A DNA stretch of 64,000 nt from Ferrovibrio sp. MS7. Its GTDB lineage: Bacteria > Pseudomonadota > Alphaproteobacteria > Ferrovibrionales > Ferrovibrionaceae. The position numbers and the translations under genes are program-made. How positions within the stretch are numbered: the first letter of the stretch is position 1; every line of letters starts with the position of its first letter. Below the pieces are notes generated by a model. That model had not been told where the DNA came from and did no database searches. It saw nothing but the letters and a program-made list of their open reading frames with translations. This document shows positions 50,983 through 58,435 of the stretch, one piece after another. Location of the stretch: contig NZ_JBBKBA010000001.1 of NCBI RefSeq assembly GCF_038404985.1, positions 896,001 to 960,000 of the forward strand, written 5' to 3'.

Positions 50983-51591
50983 TCAGTAGAGCCGGCTCTT
51001 GTAGGCTTCTTCGATATTCCGCTCTGCCGCCTCGGCATCGACGCCGGCAATCTGGTCGGCGATGACGCGGCCCAAGCTCGGGAAGCCCGAGCGCGGCACC
51101 TGGCTTTCAGCCTGCCACAGTTTCGAGCGGATCATTGCCTTGCCGCAATGGAAGAAGACTTCGCGCACGCTGACTTCGAGCGCCGATGTCGGCAGCTTGC
51201 CTTGTGCCGCCAGCGGCGCCAGGCGGTCCGCGTCGGTGACGATGCGTGCCGTGCCATTGACACGCAGGGTTTCGTTGATGCCGGGCACCAGGAACAGCAG
51301 GCCGACATCCGGTGCGGCGACGACGTTGCGCAAGCTGTCGATCAGGTTGTTGCCGCGCCGGTCGGGCAGCAGCAGGGTGGCATCGTCCAGCACCTGCACG
51401 AAGCCCGGCGCATCGCCGCGCGGCGAGGCGTCAGCGCCGTCCGGCCCATGGGTCGCCAGCACCACGAAGGGCGACAGTGCAATGAAGGCGCGGGCATGCT
51501 GGTCGAGGCGGGCAAGAATCTTCTTCTGCACCACATCATTGGGCTGCTCGTAGCAGCCGCGCAACTCGGCTTCCGATTCCAGGATGGTCAT
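50983..51591 (-). CDS. FMN-binding pyridoxamine 5'-phosphate oxidase family protein
   Basis: The 202-residue product has a split-barrel flavin-binding core: L-S-P-F-V-V-L-A-T near residues 38-46, G-D-A-P-G-F-V near 58-64, and L-L-P-D-R-R-G-N-N near 73-81. It is like MSMEG_1061-type general oxidoreductases. It is convergent with the globin gene. The substrate is unknown; similar proteins reduce F420 or other cofactors in some bacteria. Confidence 0.88.
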   Translation of the reverse strand: MTILESEAELRGCYEQPNDVVQKKILARLDQHARAFIALSPFVVLATHGPDGADASPRGDAPGFVQVLDDATLLLPDRRGNNLIDSLRNVVAAPDVGLLFLVPGINETLRVNGTARIVTDADRLAPLAAQGKLPTSALEVSVREVFFHCGKAMIRSKLWQAESQVPRSGFPSLGRVIADQIAGVDAEAAERNIEEAYKSRLY

Positions 51592-51622
51592 GCTCGGGCT
51601 CCTCTCGGAGCCAGTATACTCT

Positions 51623-52051
51623 TTAGATCAGGCTCTGCAGCAATTCCCGCACGCCGCCGATCACGGCGAAAAGCTGCACCGCGTTCACCGCCATGCCGCC
51701 GACATGCAGGCGGCGCATGGTGCGCACCGCAGCGGCATCGCCGGCATCGCGGGCGCTGATGGCATCATCGAACTGCCGCAGGAACCAGCGCCGGGCGAAG
51801 AAGGCAAAGCTGGCGATCAGCGCCAGGCCGAGCGCCGAGGCGAGATGCGCCGTGCTGGCATGCACGGCGGCGGCCAGGGCGCCGACAACCACGACGACCA
51901 GGAAATAGCCGTTGAACATGATGCGCAGCAGCCGTGTCACCACCGGAATGCTCAGGCGCACGAACAGGAAGGCCGGCGAGGCCAGGAACAGATAGCCGAG
52001 CGGCAGCAGCATCACGATGGCGGCGAACAAGGCCATGGAATCGGGCGTCAT
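51623..52051 (-). CDS. small membrane protein of unknown function
   Basis: The 142-residue product has four hydrophobic helices (about 5-33, 42-62, 70-88 and 118-140) and a loop rich in Ala and Arg (D-A-I-S-A-R-D-A-G-D-A-A-A-V-R). I do not recognise a specific family. It lies 31 bases upstream of the FMN-binding protein gene on the same strand, so they may be co-transcribed. Confidence 0.7.
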   Translation of the reverse strand: MTPDSMALFAAIVMLLPLGYLFLASPAFLFVRLSIPVVTRLLRIMFNGYFLVVVVVGALAAAVHASTAHLASALGLALIASFAFFARRWFLRQFDDAISARDAGDAAAVRTMRRLHVGGMAVNAVQLFAVIGGVRELLQSLI

Positions 52052-52148
52052 GATGCATCCCCAGGGTCGGTTATGACGCCAATCCTAGCATGGGTCCGGA
52101 GCGGCCGGAATCATCCCTTGGTCGGAAGCCCGGACGGTATCCTGTCCT

Positions 52149-52745
52149 TCAGAGAAAATCCTTCGCCAGGGCGGCGCGGGTGTCCTCGTTCAGAATGGCG
52201 AGGTGGCCGTAATTCGGATGCTCGCAGCCGATCAGGATGCGGGCGCCGGGCTTGCGGAAAGCCTCGATCTGCTGCGGCGTCAGCGGGAAGCGCAGGAAAT
52301 GCACCGAGGAGGTCTTGCCGTCCTCGCGGTTGCGCTCGGCATCATCTTCGGGCACCGCCTGGGCGCGCAGCCCGTCCACCTCGATGAACAGTTTCTGGTC
52401 GACGCCGCCGAGGCTGCCGAGCACGCGGGCGCGGCGCACCGGCTCGTCGATCTCCAGCATGAAGGTGGCGACGAGTTCATTGCCCTTCGGCACCAGCGGC
52501 GCGTAGGCGGCGAGTTCATCGGCCACCTGTTCCTCGCCGCCTTTCTCGATGTAGAGCATTTCCTGGATCTGCCACCACATGGTTTCGAAATTCTCGAAAT
52601 AGAAGGTGGCATGCGGCCCGAGCGGAACGCGGCGGTTTTTCTTCAGCGCCACCACCTCGGCGCGCTTCTCCTTGCGGACGGCGATGAAGGCATCCATCGG
52701 CAGGATGTCGGTACGGGTCAACGACGTGCGGGGAGCCATGTACAT
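52149..52745 (-). CDS. DUF3501 family protein
   Basis: The 198-residue protein matches DUF3501: L-T-R-T-D-I-L-P near residues 9-16, G-P-H-A-T-F-Y-F-E-N-F-E-T-M near 43-56, and F-L-R-F-P-L-T-P near 150-157. It is encoded downstream of an Fe-S oxidoreductase and rubrerythrin, the usual context of this family. GGAG precedes the ATG at 52745. The function is unknown; a role in peroxide or oxidative stress is inferred from neighbours. Confidence 0.92.
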   Translation of the reverse strand: MYMAPRTSLTRTDILPMDAFIAVRKEKRAEVVALKKNRRVPLGPHATFYFENFETMWWQIQEMLYIEKGGEEQVADELAAYAPLVPKGNELVATFMLEIDEPVRRARVLGSLGGVDQKLFIEVDGLRAQAVPEDDAERNREDGKTSSVHFLRFPLTPQQIEAFRKPGARILIGCEHPNYGHLAILNEDTRAALAKDFL

Positions 52746-52766
52746 ACAGTCTCCTGATGCTTTGGG

Positions 52767-54131
52767 TTAGATCAGCCCGTAGGCACGGGCGAAGAGTTCC
52801 ACCGGATGCTCGGCTTTCTCAGGCAGCTTGAAGCCGTCCTTGTCCTTGCCCTCGGCTTCCATGCCCTGGCGGATATGGATGGCGGCGAGCGGGCATTCAG
52901 ACGCGATATGCGCCTTGTTCTCCTTCACGGCGCTGCGCATCACCGGCTTGCCGACCTTCATGCCGATCTCGAAGAATTCCTTGCGCACGCCCCAGGAGCC
53001 GCCATGGCCGGCGCAGCGTTCGATCACCGCCAGGTCCTTGCCCTGCTTCATCTCCGGGATCAGCTTGAGCATGTCGACCGCCTTGTTGCCCATGTTCTGG
53101 GCGCGGGCATGGCAGGCGAGATGCAGCGTCACGCCGCCTTCCAGCGGCTTCAGCCCGGGCGCCAGGCCATCCTTCTTGGCGATGTCGACAATGTATTCCG
53201 AGATGTCGAAGGTGGCCTGCGCCAGCTTCTTCACCAGCGGATCGTCGGGCAGGATCAGCGGCCACTCGAATTTCAGCATCAGCGCGCAGGATGGCACCAG
53301 GGCCACGATGTCGTAGCCCTCATCAATCAGCGGCGCATAGAATTCGGCCACCACGCGGGCCTTCGCCGCCACATCGGCGATGTCGCCCTGCTCAAGCCGC
53401 GGCATGCCGCAGCAGCCGGGATAATCGACGCGCAGCGCGACGCCGTTATGCGCCAGGATCTTCTGCGCGGCTATGCCGATATCGGGATTGTTGTAGTTGC
53501 CGAAGCAGGTGGCGTAGATCGCCGCCTTGCGCTTGCCGAAGCCCGGTGCCGCCGTGTTCACCACCGCCGGCTCGGCCTTGGCCAGCGCCACCAGGGTCTT
53601 TGAATTGAATTTTGGCAGCTCGGCATCGCGGTGGATGTCGGCCACCTTCTCCATGATCGGCCGCGTCAGGCCGTTCGAGCGGTCCGACGCCCAATTGGCG
53701 ATCGGCGCCACCAGGCCGGCGAGCTTGCCGTTGCGGTCGGTCTGGCTCAACTGGTCGCCAATGGCATCGACATGGCCCTGTTTCCGCTCGGCGGCGCGGT
53801 AGCGCAGCATCAGATGCGGGAAATCCAGGTTGAATTCATGCGGCGGCACATAGGGACACTTGGTCATGTAGCACAGGTCGCAGAGCGTGCAGGCATCCAC
53901 GACCGGCTTGAAATCCTTACTGTCGACGGTATCGAGTTCCTCGCTCGGCGCGGCATCCACCAGGTCGAACAGGCGGGGGAAGGAATCGCACAGATTGAAG
54001 CAGCGGCGGCAGCCGTGGCAGATGTCGAAGATGCGCCGCATCTCGGCGTCGATCTTCTCCATGTCGTAGAAATCGGGATTGTTCCAATCCAGCTTGTGGC
54101 GGATCGGCGCTTCCAGGCTGCCTTCGCGCAT
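52767..54131 (-). CDS. Fe-S oxidoreductase (GlpC/heterodisulfide reductase-like)
   Basis: The 454-residue product has two 4Fe-4S ferredoxin-like motifs (C-H-G-C-R-R-C-F-N-L-C and C-T-L-C-D-L-C-Y-M-T-K-C-P near residues 38-95). Two later Cys-rich motifs follow, Y-P-G-C-C-G near 240 and R-C-A-G-H-G-G near 385, as in HdrD/GlpC-type subunits. It would pass electrons between a quinone or ferredoxin partner and an unknown oxidant. It lies between DUF3501 and rubrerythrin in the same direction. In other bacteria this set is linked to peroxide or iron stress. Confidence 0.92.
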   Translation of the reverse strand: MREGSLEAPIRHKLDWNNPDFYDMEKIDAEMRRIFDICHGCRRCFNLCDSFPRLFDLVDAAPSEELDTVDSKDFKPVVDACTLCDLCYMTKCPYVPPHEFNLDFPHLMLRYRAAERKQGHVDAIGDQLSQTDRNGKLAGLVAPIANWASDRSNGLTRPIMEKVADIHRDAELPKFNSKTLVALAKAEPAVVNTAAPGFGKRKAAIYATCFGNYNNPDIGIAAQKILAHNGVALRVDYPGCCGMPRLEQGDIADVAAKARVVAEFYAPLIDEGYDIVALVPSCALMLKFEWPLILPDDPLVKKLAQATFDISEYIVDIAKKDGLAPGLKPLEGGVTLHLACHARAQNMGNKAVDMLKLIPEMKQGKDLAVIERCAGHGGSWGVRKEFFEIGMKVGKPVMRSAVKENKAHIASECPLAAIHIRQGMEAEGKDKDGFKLPEKAEHPVELFARAYGLI

Positions 54132-54189
54132 GCGCGGCTCTCCAGAATATAGGCTGGGTGCGTCTGACTTCGATAAGCCAAAGGTGATC

Positions 54190-54231
54190 CCGGACCAGCC
54201 CCTGCCTTACGAGAGGCTTGGGCTGATCCGG
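54190..54231. repeat. long hairpin between rubrerythrin and the Fe-S oxidoreductase
   Basis: The arms CCGGACCAGCCC and GGGCTGATCCGG pair at 11 of 12 positions around an 18-base loop. It lies in the 128-base spacer between the rubrerythrin stop and the next start, so it may attenuate or stabilise the downstream message. Confidence 0.6.
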
Positions 54232-54259
54232 AATGCAGTCACGTCACGAAACGTCTGGC

Positions 54260-54679
54260 TTAGGCCAGGCCGTCCAGCGCCTTCTGGAAGCGGCCGGCAT
54301 GGCTCTTTTCGGCCTTCGCCAGGGTCTCGAACCACTCGGCGATCTCGTCGAAGCCTTCCTCGCGGGCGGTCTTCGCCATGCCCGGGTACATGTCGGTGTA
54401 CTCGTGGGTCTCGCCGGCGATGGCAGCCTTCAGGTTCAGGTCGGTGCCGCCAATCGGCTCACCGGTGGCCGGGTCGCCCACTTCGGCGAGGAATTCGAGA
54501 TGGCCATGGGCATGGCCGGTCTCGCCCTCGGCGGTGGAGCGGAACACGGTGGCGACGTCGTTGTAGCCTTCAACGTCGGCCTTCTGGGCGAAATACAGGT
54601 AGCGGCGGTTGGCCTGGCTTTCGCCGGCAAACGCTTCCTTCAGGTTTCCATGGGTCTTGGTGCCACTGAGTGCGGGCAT
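54260..54679 (-). CDS. rubrerythrin-family protein without rubredoxin domain
   Basis: The 139-residue product has the four-helix di-iron core: [10 protein letters not shown] near residues 19-28, E-T-G-H-A-x-G-H near 49-56, G-E-T-H-E-Y near 85-90, and A-K-S-H-A-G-R near 125-131. The C-terminal rubredoxin domain of classic rubrerythrin is absent. It would reduce peroxide with electrons from a separate donor, perhaps the adjacent Fe-S oxidoreductase. The ATG at 54679 (MPALSGT) is chosen over an upstream codon. An Irr-like operator lies about 130 bases upstream. Confidence 0.94.
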   Translation of the reverse strand: MPALSGTKTHGNLKEAFAGESQANRRYLYFAQKADVEGYNDVATVFRSTAEGETGHAHGHLEFLAEVGDPATGEPIGGTDLNLKAAIAGETHEYTDMYPGMAKTAREEGFDEIAEWFETLAKAEKSHAGRFQKALDGLA

Positions 54680-54805
54680 GGTCTTATTCCTCCAGGCTGG
54701 TAAACAAGCCGTCCCGGAATTGGGGCCCGGGGCGGCAGGGGGCTCGCTGATACGGTCGCGAGGAACCACAGGATTATGAACCGGGTGCCCGTCCAGTCAA
54801 GGTAT

Positions 54806-54825
54806 TTTAGAAATATTCTAGAAAA
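54806..54825. promoter_or_regulatory. Irr/ICE-like operator upstream of rubrerythrin
   Basis: TTTAGAAATATTCTAGAAAA contains a perfect inverted repeat, TAGAA-ATA-TTCTA, in an A+T-rich island. It resembles the iron-control element recognised by Irr in Rhizobiales (recalled). It lies 127-147 bases upstream of the rubrerythrin start and just downstream of the irr stop. Confidence 0.65.
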
Positions 54826-54873
54826 CTCCGCCGGTCAGGCGCTGAAAGCCGCAACCGTCGAGGCGGACCCGGT

Positions 54874-55362
54874 TCAACCGTCCAGGCGGACGATCACGTC
54901 GACGCGGCTGATGCGCTGGCCCTCGGGCGCTGCCGGCAGGCTGGAAACCGCCACATCGGCTGCCGGAATATCGCGCAAATCCCCCGATTTCTCGTAGTAG
55001 AAATGGTGATGCGGGTCCAGGTTGGTATCGAAATAGGCGCGGCCCGAATCGACCGTCACGATGCGCAGCAGGCCGGCATTGGTGAACTGGTGCAGGCAGT
55101 TATAGACCGTGGCCAGCGACAGCCTTGTGCCCCGCGCGGCGGCGGCGGCGAACAGGCTTTCGGCCGTCACATGGCGGTCGCAGCCATCGGCGAACAGGAT
55201 TTCCGCCAAGGTCAGGCGTTGGCGCGTGGTGCGCAGGCCGGCCTGGCGCAGCCGCGCGGCCACATCTACCCCGCCAAGTGCCTCGGCCGGGGAGGTTTCC
55301 CTGTGATGCTGGGGGTGGCCCTGGTCGGAATGATCCTGGTTGGGCTTGCGCAACGTCGTCAT
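54874..55362 (-). CDS. irr: Irr, Fur-family iron/heme-responsive regulator
   Basis: The 162-residue Fur-family protein has a winged-helix core (T-R-Q-R-L-T-L-A-E-I-L and L-S-L-A-T-V-Y-N-C-L near residues 46-90). The Irr-specific H-H-H motif lies at 118-120 (D-P-H-H-H-F-Y-Y-E). The C-terminal Cys pairs of Fur and PerR are absent, as in Irr. The ATG at 55362 follows GGGGGC. It is divergent from fabA, a well-known arrangement in alphaproteobacteria, and upstream of rubrerythrin on the same strand. It probably represses the rubrerythrin-Fe-S-DUF3501 genes when iron is low. Confidence 0.93.
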   Translation of the reverse strand: MTTLRKPNQDHSDQGHPQHHRETSPAEALGGVDVAARLRQAGLRTTRQRLTLAEILFADGCDRHVTAESLFAAAAARGTRLSLATVYNCLHQFTNAGLLRIVTVDSGRAYFDTNLDPHHHFYYEKSGDLRDIPAADVAVSSLPAAPEGQRISRVDVIVRLDG

Positions 55363-55373
55363 GCCCCCAGATA

Positions 55374-55387
55374 TAACACAGGTGTTA
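55374..55387. promoter_or_regulatory. inverted repeat at the irr promoter
   Basis: TAACAC-AG-GTGTTA is a 14-base inverted repeat 12 bases before the irr ATG, overlapping a T-A-T-A-T-rich -10-like segment on the minus strand. It could be an autoregulatory operator for irr or a site affecting the divergent fabA promoter; the factor is unknown. Confidence 0.5.
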
Positions 55388-55538
55388 CAAAAGGAAACGA
55401 AACTGTTGCCCCCAGCGGGGCAATGACTAAAGTACCCCCGAATGTGGCCGGCGCCGCCCGGGCAGAGCGCAATAGTGGGGGAACGGCCCCAACCGCTGAA
55501 GGGCGGGTAATCGTTAAGAAAATCGAGGAATTCCGCCA

Positions 55539-56066
55539 GTGGAACGGAAGAGTAGCTACACCTACGAGGACCTGCTGGATTGCGCCCATGGCAAGCTGTT
55601 CGGCGAGGGCAATGCCCGCCTGCCGCTGCCGCCGATGCTGATGATCGACCGCATCGTGAAAATCGTCAGCGATGGCGGCAAGTACGGCAAGGGCGAGATC
55701 GAGGCCGAACTCGATATCAAGCCGAATCTCTGGTTCTTCCCCTGCCATTTTGAAAACGACCCGATCATGCCGGGCTGCCTCGGCCTGGATGGCATGTGGC
55801 AGCTGGTCGGCTTCTTCCTCGGCTGGACCAAGGCGCCGGGCCGTGGCCGCGCCTTGAGCGTCGGCGAGGTGAAGTTCTCCGATATGGTGACGCCGGCCGC
55901 CAAGAAGATCACCTACAAGATCGACATCAAGAAGCTGCTGCTGCGCAAGTTCGGCATCGCGATTGCCGACGGCACCATGTATATCGACGGCAAGCCGGCC
56001 TATGAGTGCAAGGACATGCGCGTCGGCGTGTTCCCGGACGGCATGACCGCTGCGGCTGGAGCCTGA
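55539..56066 (+). CDS. fabA: beta-hydroxydecanoyl-ACP dehydratase/isomerase
   Basis: The 175-residue product has the FabA active site F-F-P-C-H-F near residues 66-71 with His70, and Asp84 in G-L-D-G-M-W-Q-L. It starts at a GTG (55539) preceded by AGGA at 55528. FabA dehydrates and isomerises the 10-carbon acyl-ACP to make unsaturated fatty acids. It is divergent from irr and 3 bases upstream of fabB. Confidence 0.96.
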   Translation: MERKSSYTYEDLLDCAHGKLFGEGNARLPLPPMLMIDRIVKIVSDGGKYGKGEIEAELDIKPNLWFFPCHFENDPIMPGCLGLDGMWQLVGFFLGWTKAPGRGRALSVGEVKFSDMVTPAAKKITYKIDIKKLLLRKFGIAIADGTMYIDGKPAYECKDMRVGVFPDGMTAAAGA

Positions 56067-56069
56067 ACC

Positions 56070-57302
56070 ATGCGTCGCGTCGTCGTCACCGGCCTCGGCA
56101 TCACCTCCTCGATCGGCAACAATGCCGCCGAGGTCACCGAGAGCCTGAAGCTCGGCCGTTCCGGCATCGTCTTCTCCGAGGAATATGCCAAGCTCGGCTT
56201 CCGCAGCCAGGTCTATGGCACAGTGAAGATCGACCTCGAAGCCGCCGTCGACCGTCGCCAGAAGCGCTTCATGGGCGATGGCGCGGCCTATGCCTATCTC
56301 TCGATGGAACAGGCGCTGGCCGATAGCGGCCTGGAAGAGCGCGACATCATCAACGAGCGCACCGGCCTGATCGTCGGCTCCGGCGGCCCATCCACGCGCA
56401 ACCTGGTGCTGGCTGCCGATATCACCCGCGAGAAGGGTGGCCCGAAGCGCATCGGTCCCTTCATGGTGCCGCGCGCGATGTCGTCCACCTGCTCGGCGGT
56501 GCTCTCCACCGCCTTCAAGATCAAGGGCCTCAGCTACTCGATCTCGTCGGCCTGCTCGACCTCGGCGCATTGCATCGGCAACGCCGCCGAACTGATCCAG
56601 TTCGGCAAGCAGGACATCATGTTCGCTGGCGGCGGCGAGGAACTGGACTGGACGCTTTCCAACCTGTTCGACGCCATGCCGGCGATGTCTTCCGCCTACA
56701 ACGCCACGCCGGAGCGTGCCTCGCGCGCTTATGATAAGGACCGCGACGGTTTCGTCATCGCTGGCGGCGGTGGCATCGTGGTGCTGGAAGAGCTGGAGCA
56801 TGCCAAGGCGCGCGGTGCCAAGATCTATGGCGAACTGGTCGGCTATGGCGCCACTTCCGACGGCGCCGACATGGTCGCGCCGTCCGGCGAGGGTGCCGTG
56901 CGCTGCATGAAGCTGGCGCTGAACGAGGCCAACCGTGGCCATAACGCGCCGGTCGATTACCTCAACACCCATGGCACCTCGACGCCGGCCGGCGATATCA
57001 CCGAACTCAACGCCATCCGCGAAGTGTTTGGCGATGCGCCGCCGCCGATCAGCTCCACCAAGTCGCTCACCGGCCATTCGCTCGGTGCTGCCGGCGTGCA
57101 GGAGGCGATCTATTCGCTGCTGATGCTGCAGAACAACTTCATCGCCGCCTCGGCCAATATCGAGAATCTCGATCCCGGCGCCGAAGGCTTCCCGATCGTG
57201 CGCGAGCGTCGCGATGGCGTGACGCTGAACCGTGTGATGTCGAATTCCTTCGGCTTCGGCGGCACCAACGCGACGCTGCTCTTCCAACGCTACGACGCCT
57301 GA
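56070..57302 (+). CDS. fabB: 3-oxoacyl-ACP synthase I
   Basis: The 410-residue condensing enzyme has the Cys-His-His triad: Cys162 in S-S-A-C-S-T, His in T-H-G-T-S-T near 299 and His in T-G-H-S-L-G near 334. It acts with FabA in unsaturated fatty acid synthesis. It follows fabA by 3 bases and precedes fabI, a typical alphaproteobacterial fab cluster. Confidence 0.97.
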   Translation: MRRVVVTGLGITSSIGNNAAEVTESLKLGRSGIVFSEEYAKLGFRSQVYGTVKIDLEAAVDRRQKRFMGDGAAYAYLSMEQALADSGLEERDIINERTGLIVGSGGPSTRNLVLAADITREKGGPKRIGPFMVPRAMSSTCSAVLSTAFKIKGLSYSISSACSTSAHCIGNAAELIQFGKQDIMFAGGGEELDWTLSNLFDAMPAMSSAYNATPERASRAYDKDRDGFVIAGGGGIVVLEELEHAKARGAKIYGELVGYGATSDGADMVAPSGEGAVRCMKLALNEANRGHNAPVDYLNTHGTSTPAGDITELNAIREVFGDAPPPISSTKSLTGHSLGAAGVQEAIYSLLMLQNNFIAASANIENLDPGAEGFPIVRERRDGVTLNRVMSNSFGFGGTNATLLFQRYDA

Positions 57303-57339
57303 AACCGCAACCGGCAAACCAAGAAGAACCGGAAATAAC

Positions 57340-58155
57340 ATGTCGGATATTCGCGGCCTGATGGCCGGTAAACGCGGCCTGATCATGGGCGTCGCCAACG
57401 ATCACTCGATCGCCTGGGGCATCGCCACGATGCTGGCGCAGCATGGCGCCGAACTGGCTTTCACCTATCAGGGCGAAGCTTTCGAGCGCCGCGTGCGGCC
57501 GCTGGCCGAAAGCGTTGGTGCCAAGGCCGTGCTGCCCTGCGACGTGGAAGATGAGGCCAGCCTCAAGGGCGCCATCGATGGCGCCGCGGCGGCGCTTGGC
57601 GGCCGGCTCGATTTCGTGGTGCATGCCATCGCCTATTCCGACAAGGAAGAGCTGAAGGGCCGCTACCTCAACACCACGCGCAGCAACTTCAGCCGTTCGA
57701 TGCTGATCTCCTGCTATTCCTTCACCGAGGTGGCCCGCCTGGCGGTGCCGCATATGACGGAAGGCGGCGCCCTGATCACGCTGACCTATGAAGGCTCCAC
57801 CCGCGTGATGCCGAACTATAATGTGATGGGCGTGGCCAAGGCGGCGCTGGAGGCCAGCGTGCGCTATCTCGCGGTTGATCTCGGCCCGCAGAATATTCGC
57901 GTCAACGCCGTGTCGCCCGGCCCGATGCGCACGCTCGCCGGTTCGGCCATCGGCTCGGCCCGCGCCACCTTCAAGTTCACCGCCCAGCATAGCCCGCTGC
58001 GCCGCAATGCCTCGCTGGAGGAAGTCGGCGGCTCGGCGCTGTTCCTGCTCTCCGATCTGGGCAGCGGCGTTACCGGCGAAGTGATCCATGTCGATAGCGG
58101 CTTCCATGCCCTCGGCATGCCCAACCCGGCCGATCTCGCCGGCGGCGACGCTTAA
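57340..58155 (+). CDS. fabI: enoyl-ACP reductase
   Basis: The 271-residue product is a FabI-type short-chain reductase. It has G-V-A-N-D-H-S-I-A-W-G near residues 17-27 and the Y-N-V-M-G-V-A-K active-site segment (Y-x6-K) near 157-164. Its end (H-V-D-S-G-F-H-A-L-G-M) is the FabI C-terminus. It reduces enoyl-ACP with NADH in the fatty acid cycle. It follows fabB by 37 bases and is probably in the same operon. Confidence 0.97.
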   Translation: MSDIRGLMAGKRGLIMGVANDHSIAWGIATMLAQHGAELAFTYQGEAFERRVRPLAESVGAKAVLPCDVEDEASLKGAIDGAAAALGGRLDFVVHAIAYSDKEELKGRYLNTTRSNFSRSMLISCYSFTEVARLAVPHMTEGGALITLTYEGSTRVMPNYNVMGVAKAALEASVRYLAVDLGPQNIRVNAVSPGPMRTLAGSAIGSARATFKFTAQHSPLRRNASLEEVGGSALFLLSDLGSGVTGEVIHVDSGFHALGMPNPADLAGGDA

Positions 58156-58435
58156 GCGCACATCACCGACAACTCCCGGTTACGCCATTCCTGCGGCAAA
58201 AACTGCCACGGGACGTGTTTTGCCGTTAGCTTTTGCTCACTAGCTGCACGCTTAGCGGAAAATAACAAGGCTGGCGCCGCTACTCCCGGTATGTCTGCCA
58301 CCTGACAGGTGCAGCGCTGGTCCTGCAGCCCGTGGAAACATGTCATCCAGGGCGGGGCTGGTTCTGCCGGAACCATTCACAGGTACAGGCAGCGGCAGGC
58401 AGGCGGCTTCGGCGGCTGCGCCTGCAACAGACAAC

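Noticed and set aside
55359-57398. Antisense reading frame of 679 codons opposite fabA and fabB
   Set aside because: The sense strand encodes two clear enzymes with intact active sites; the antisense product has shadow-type composition.
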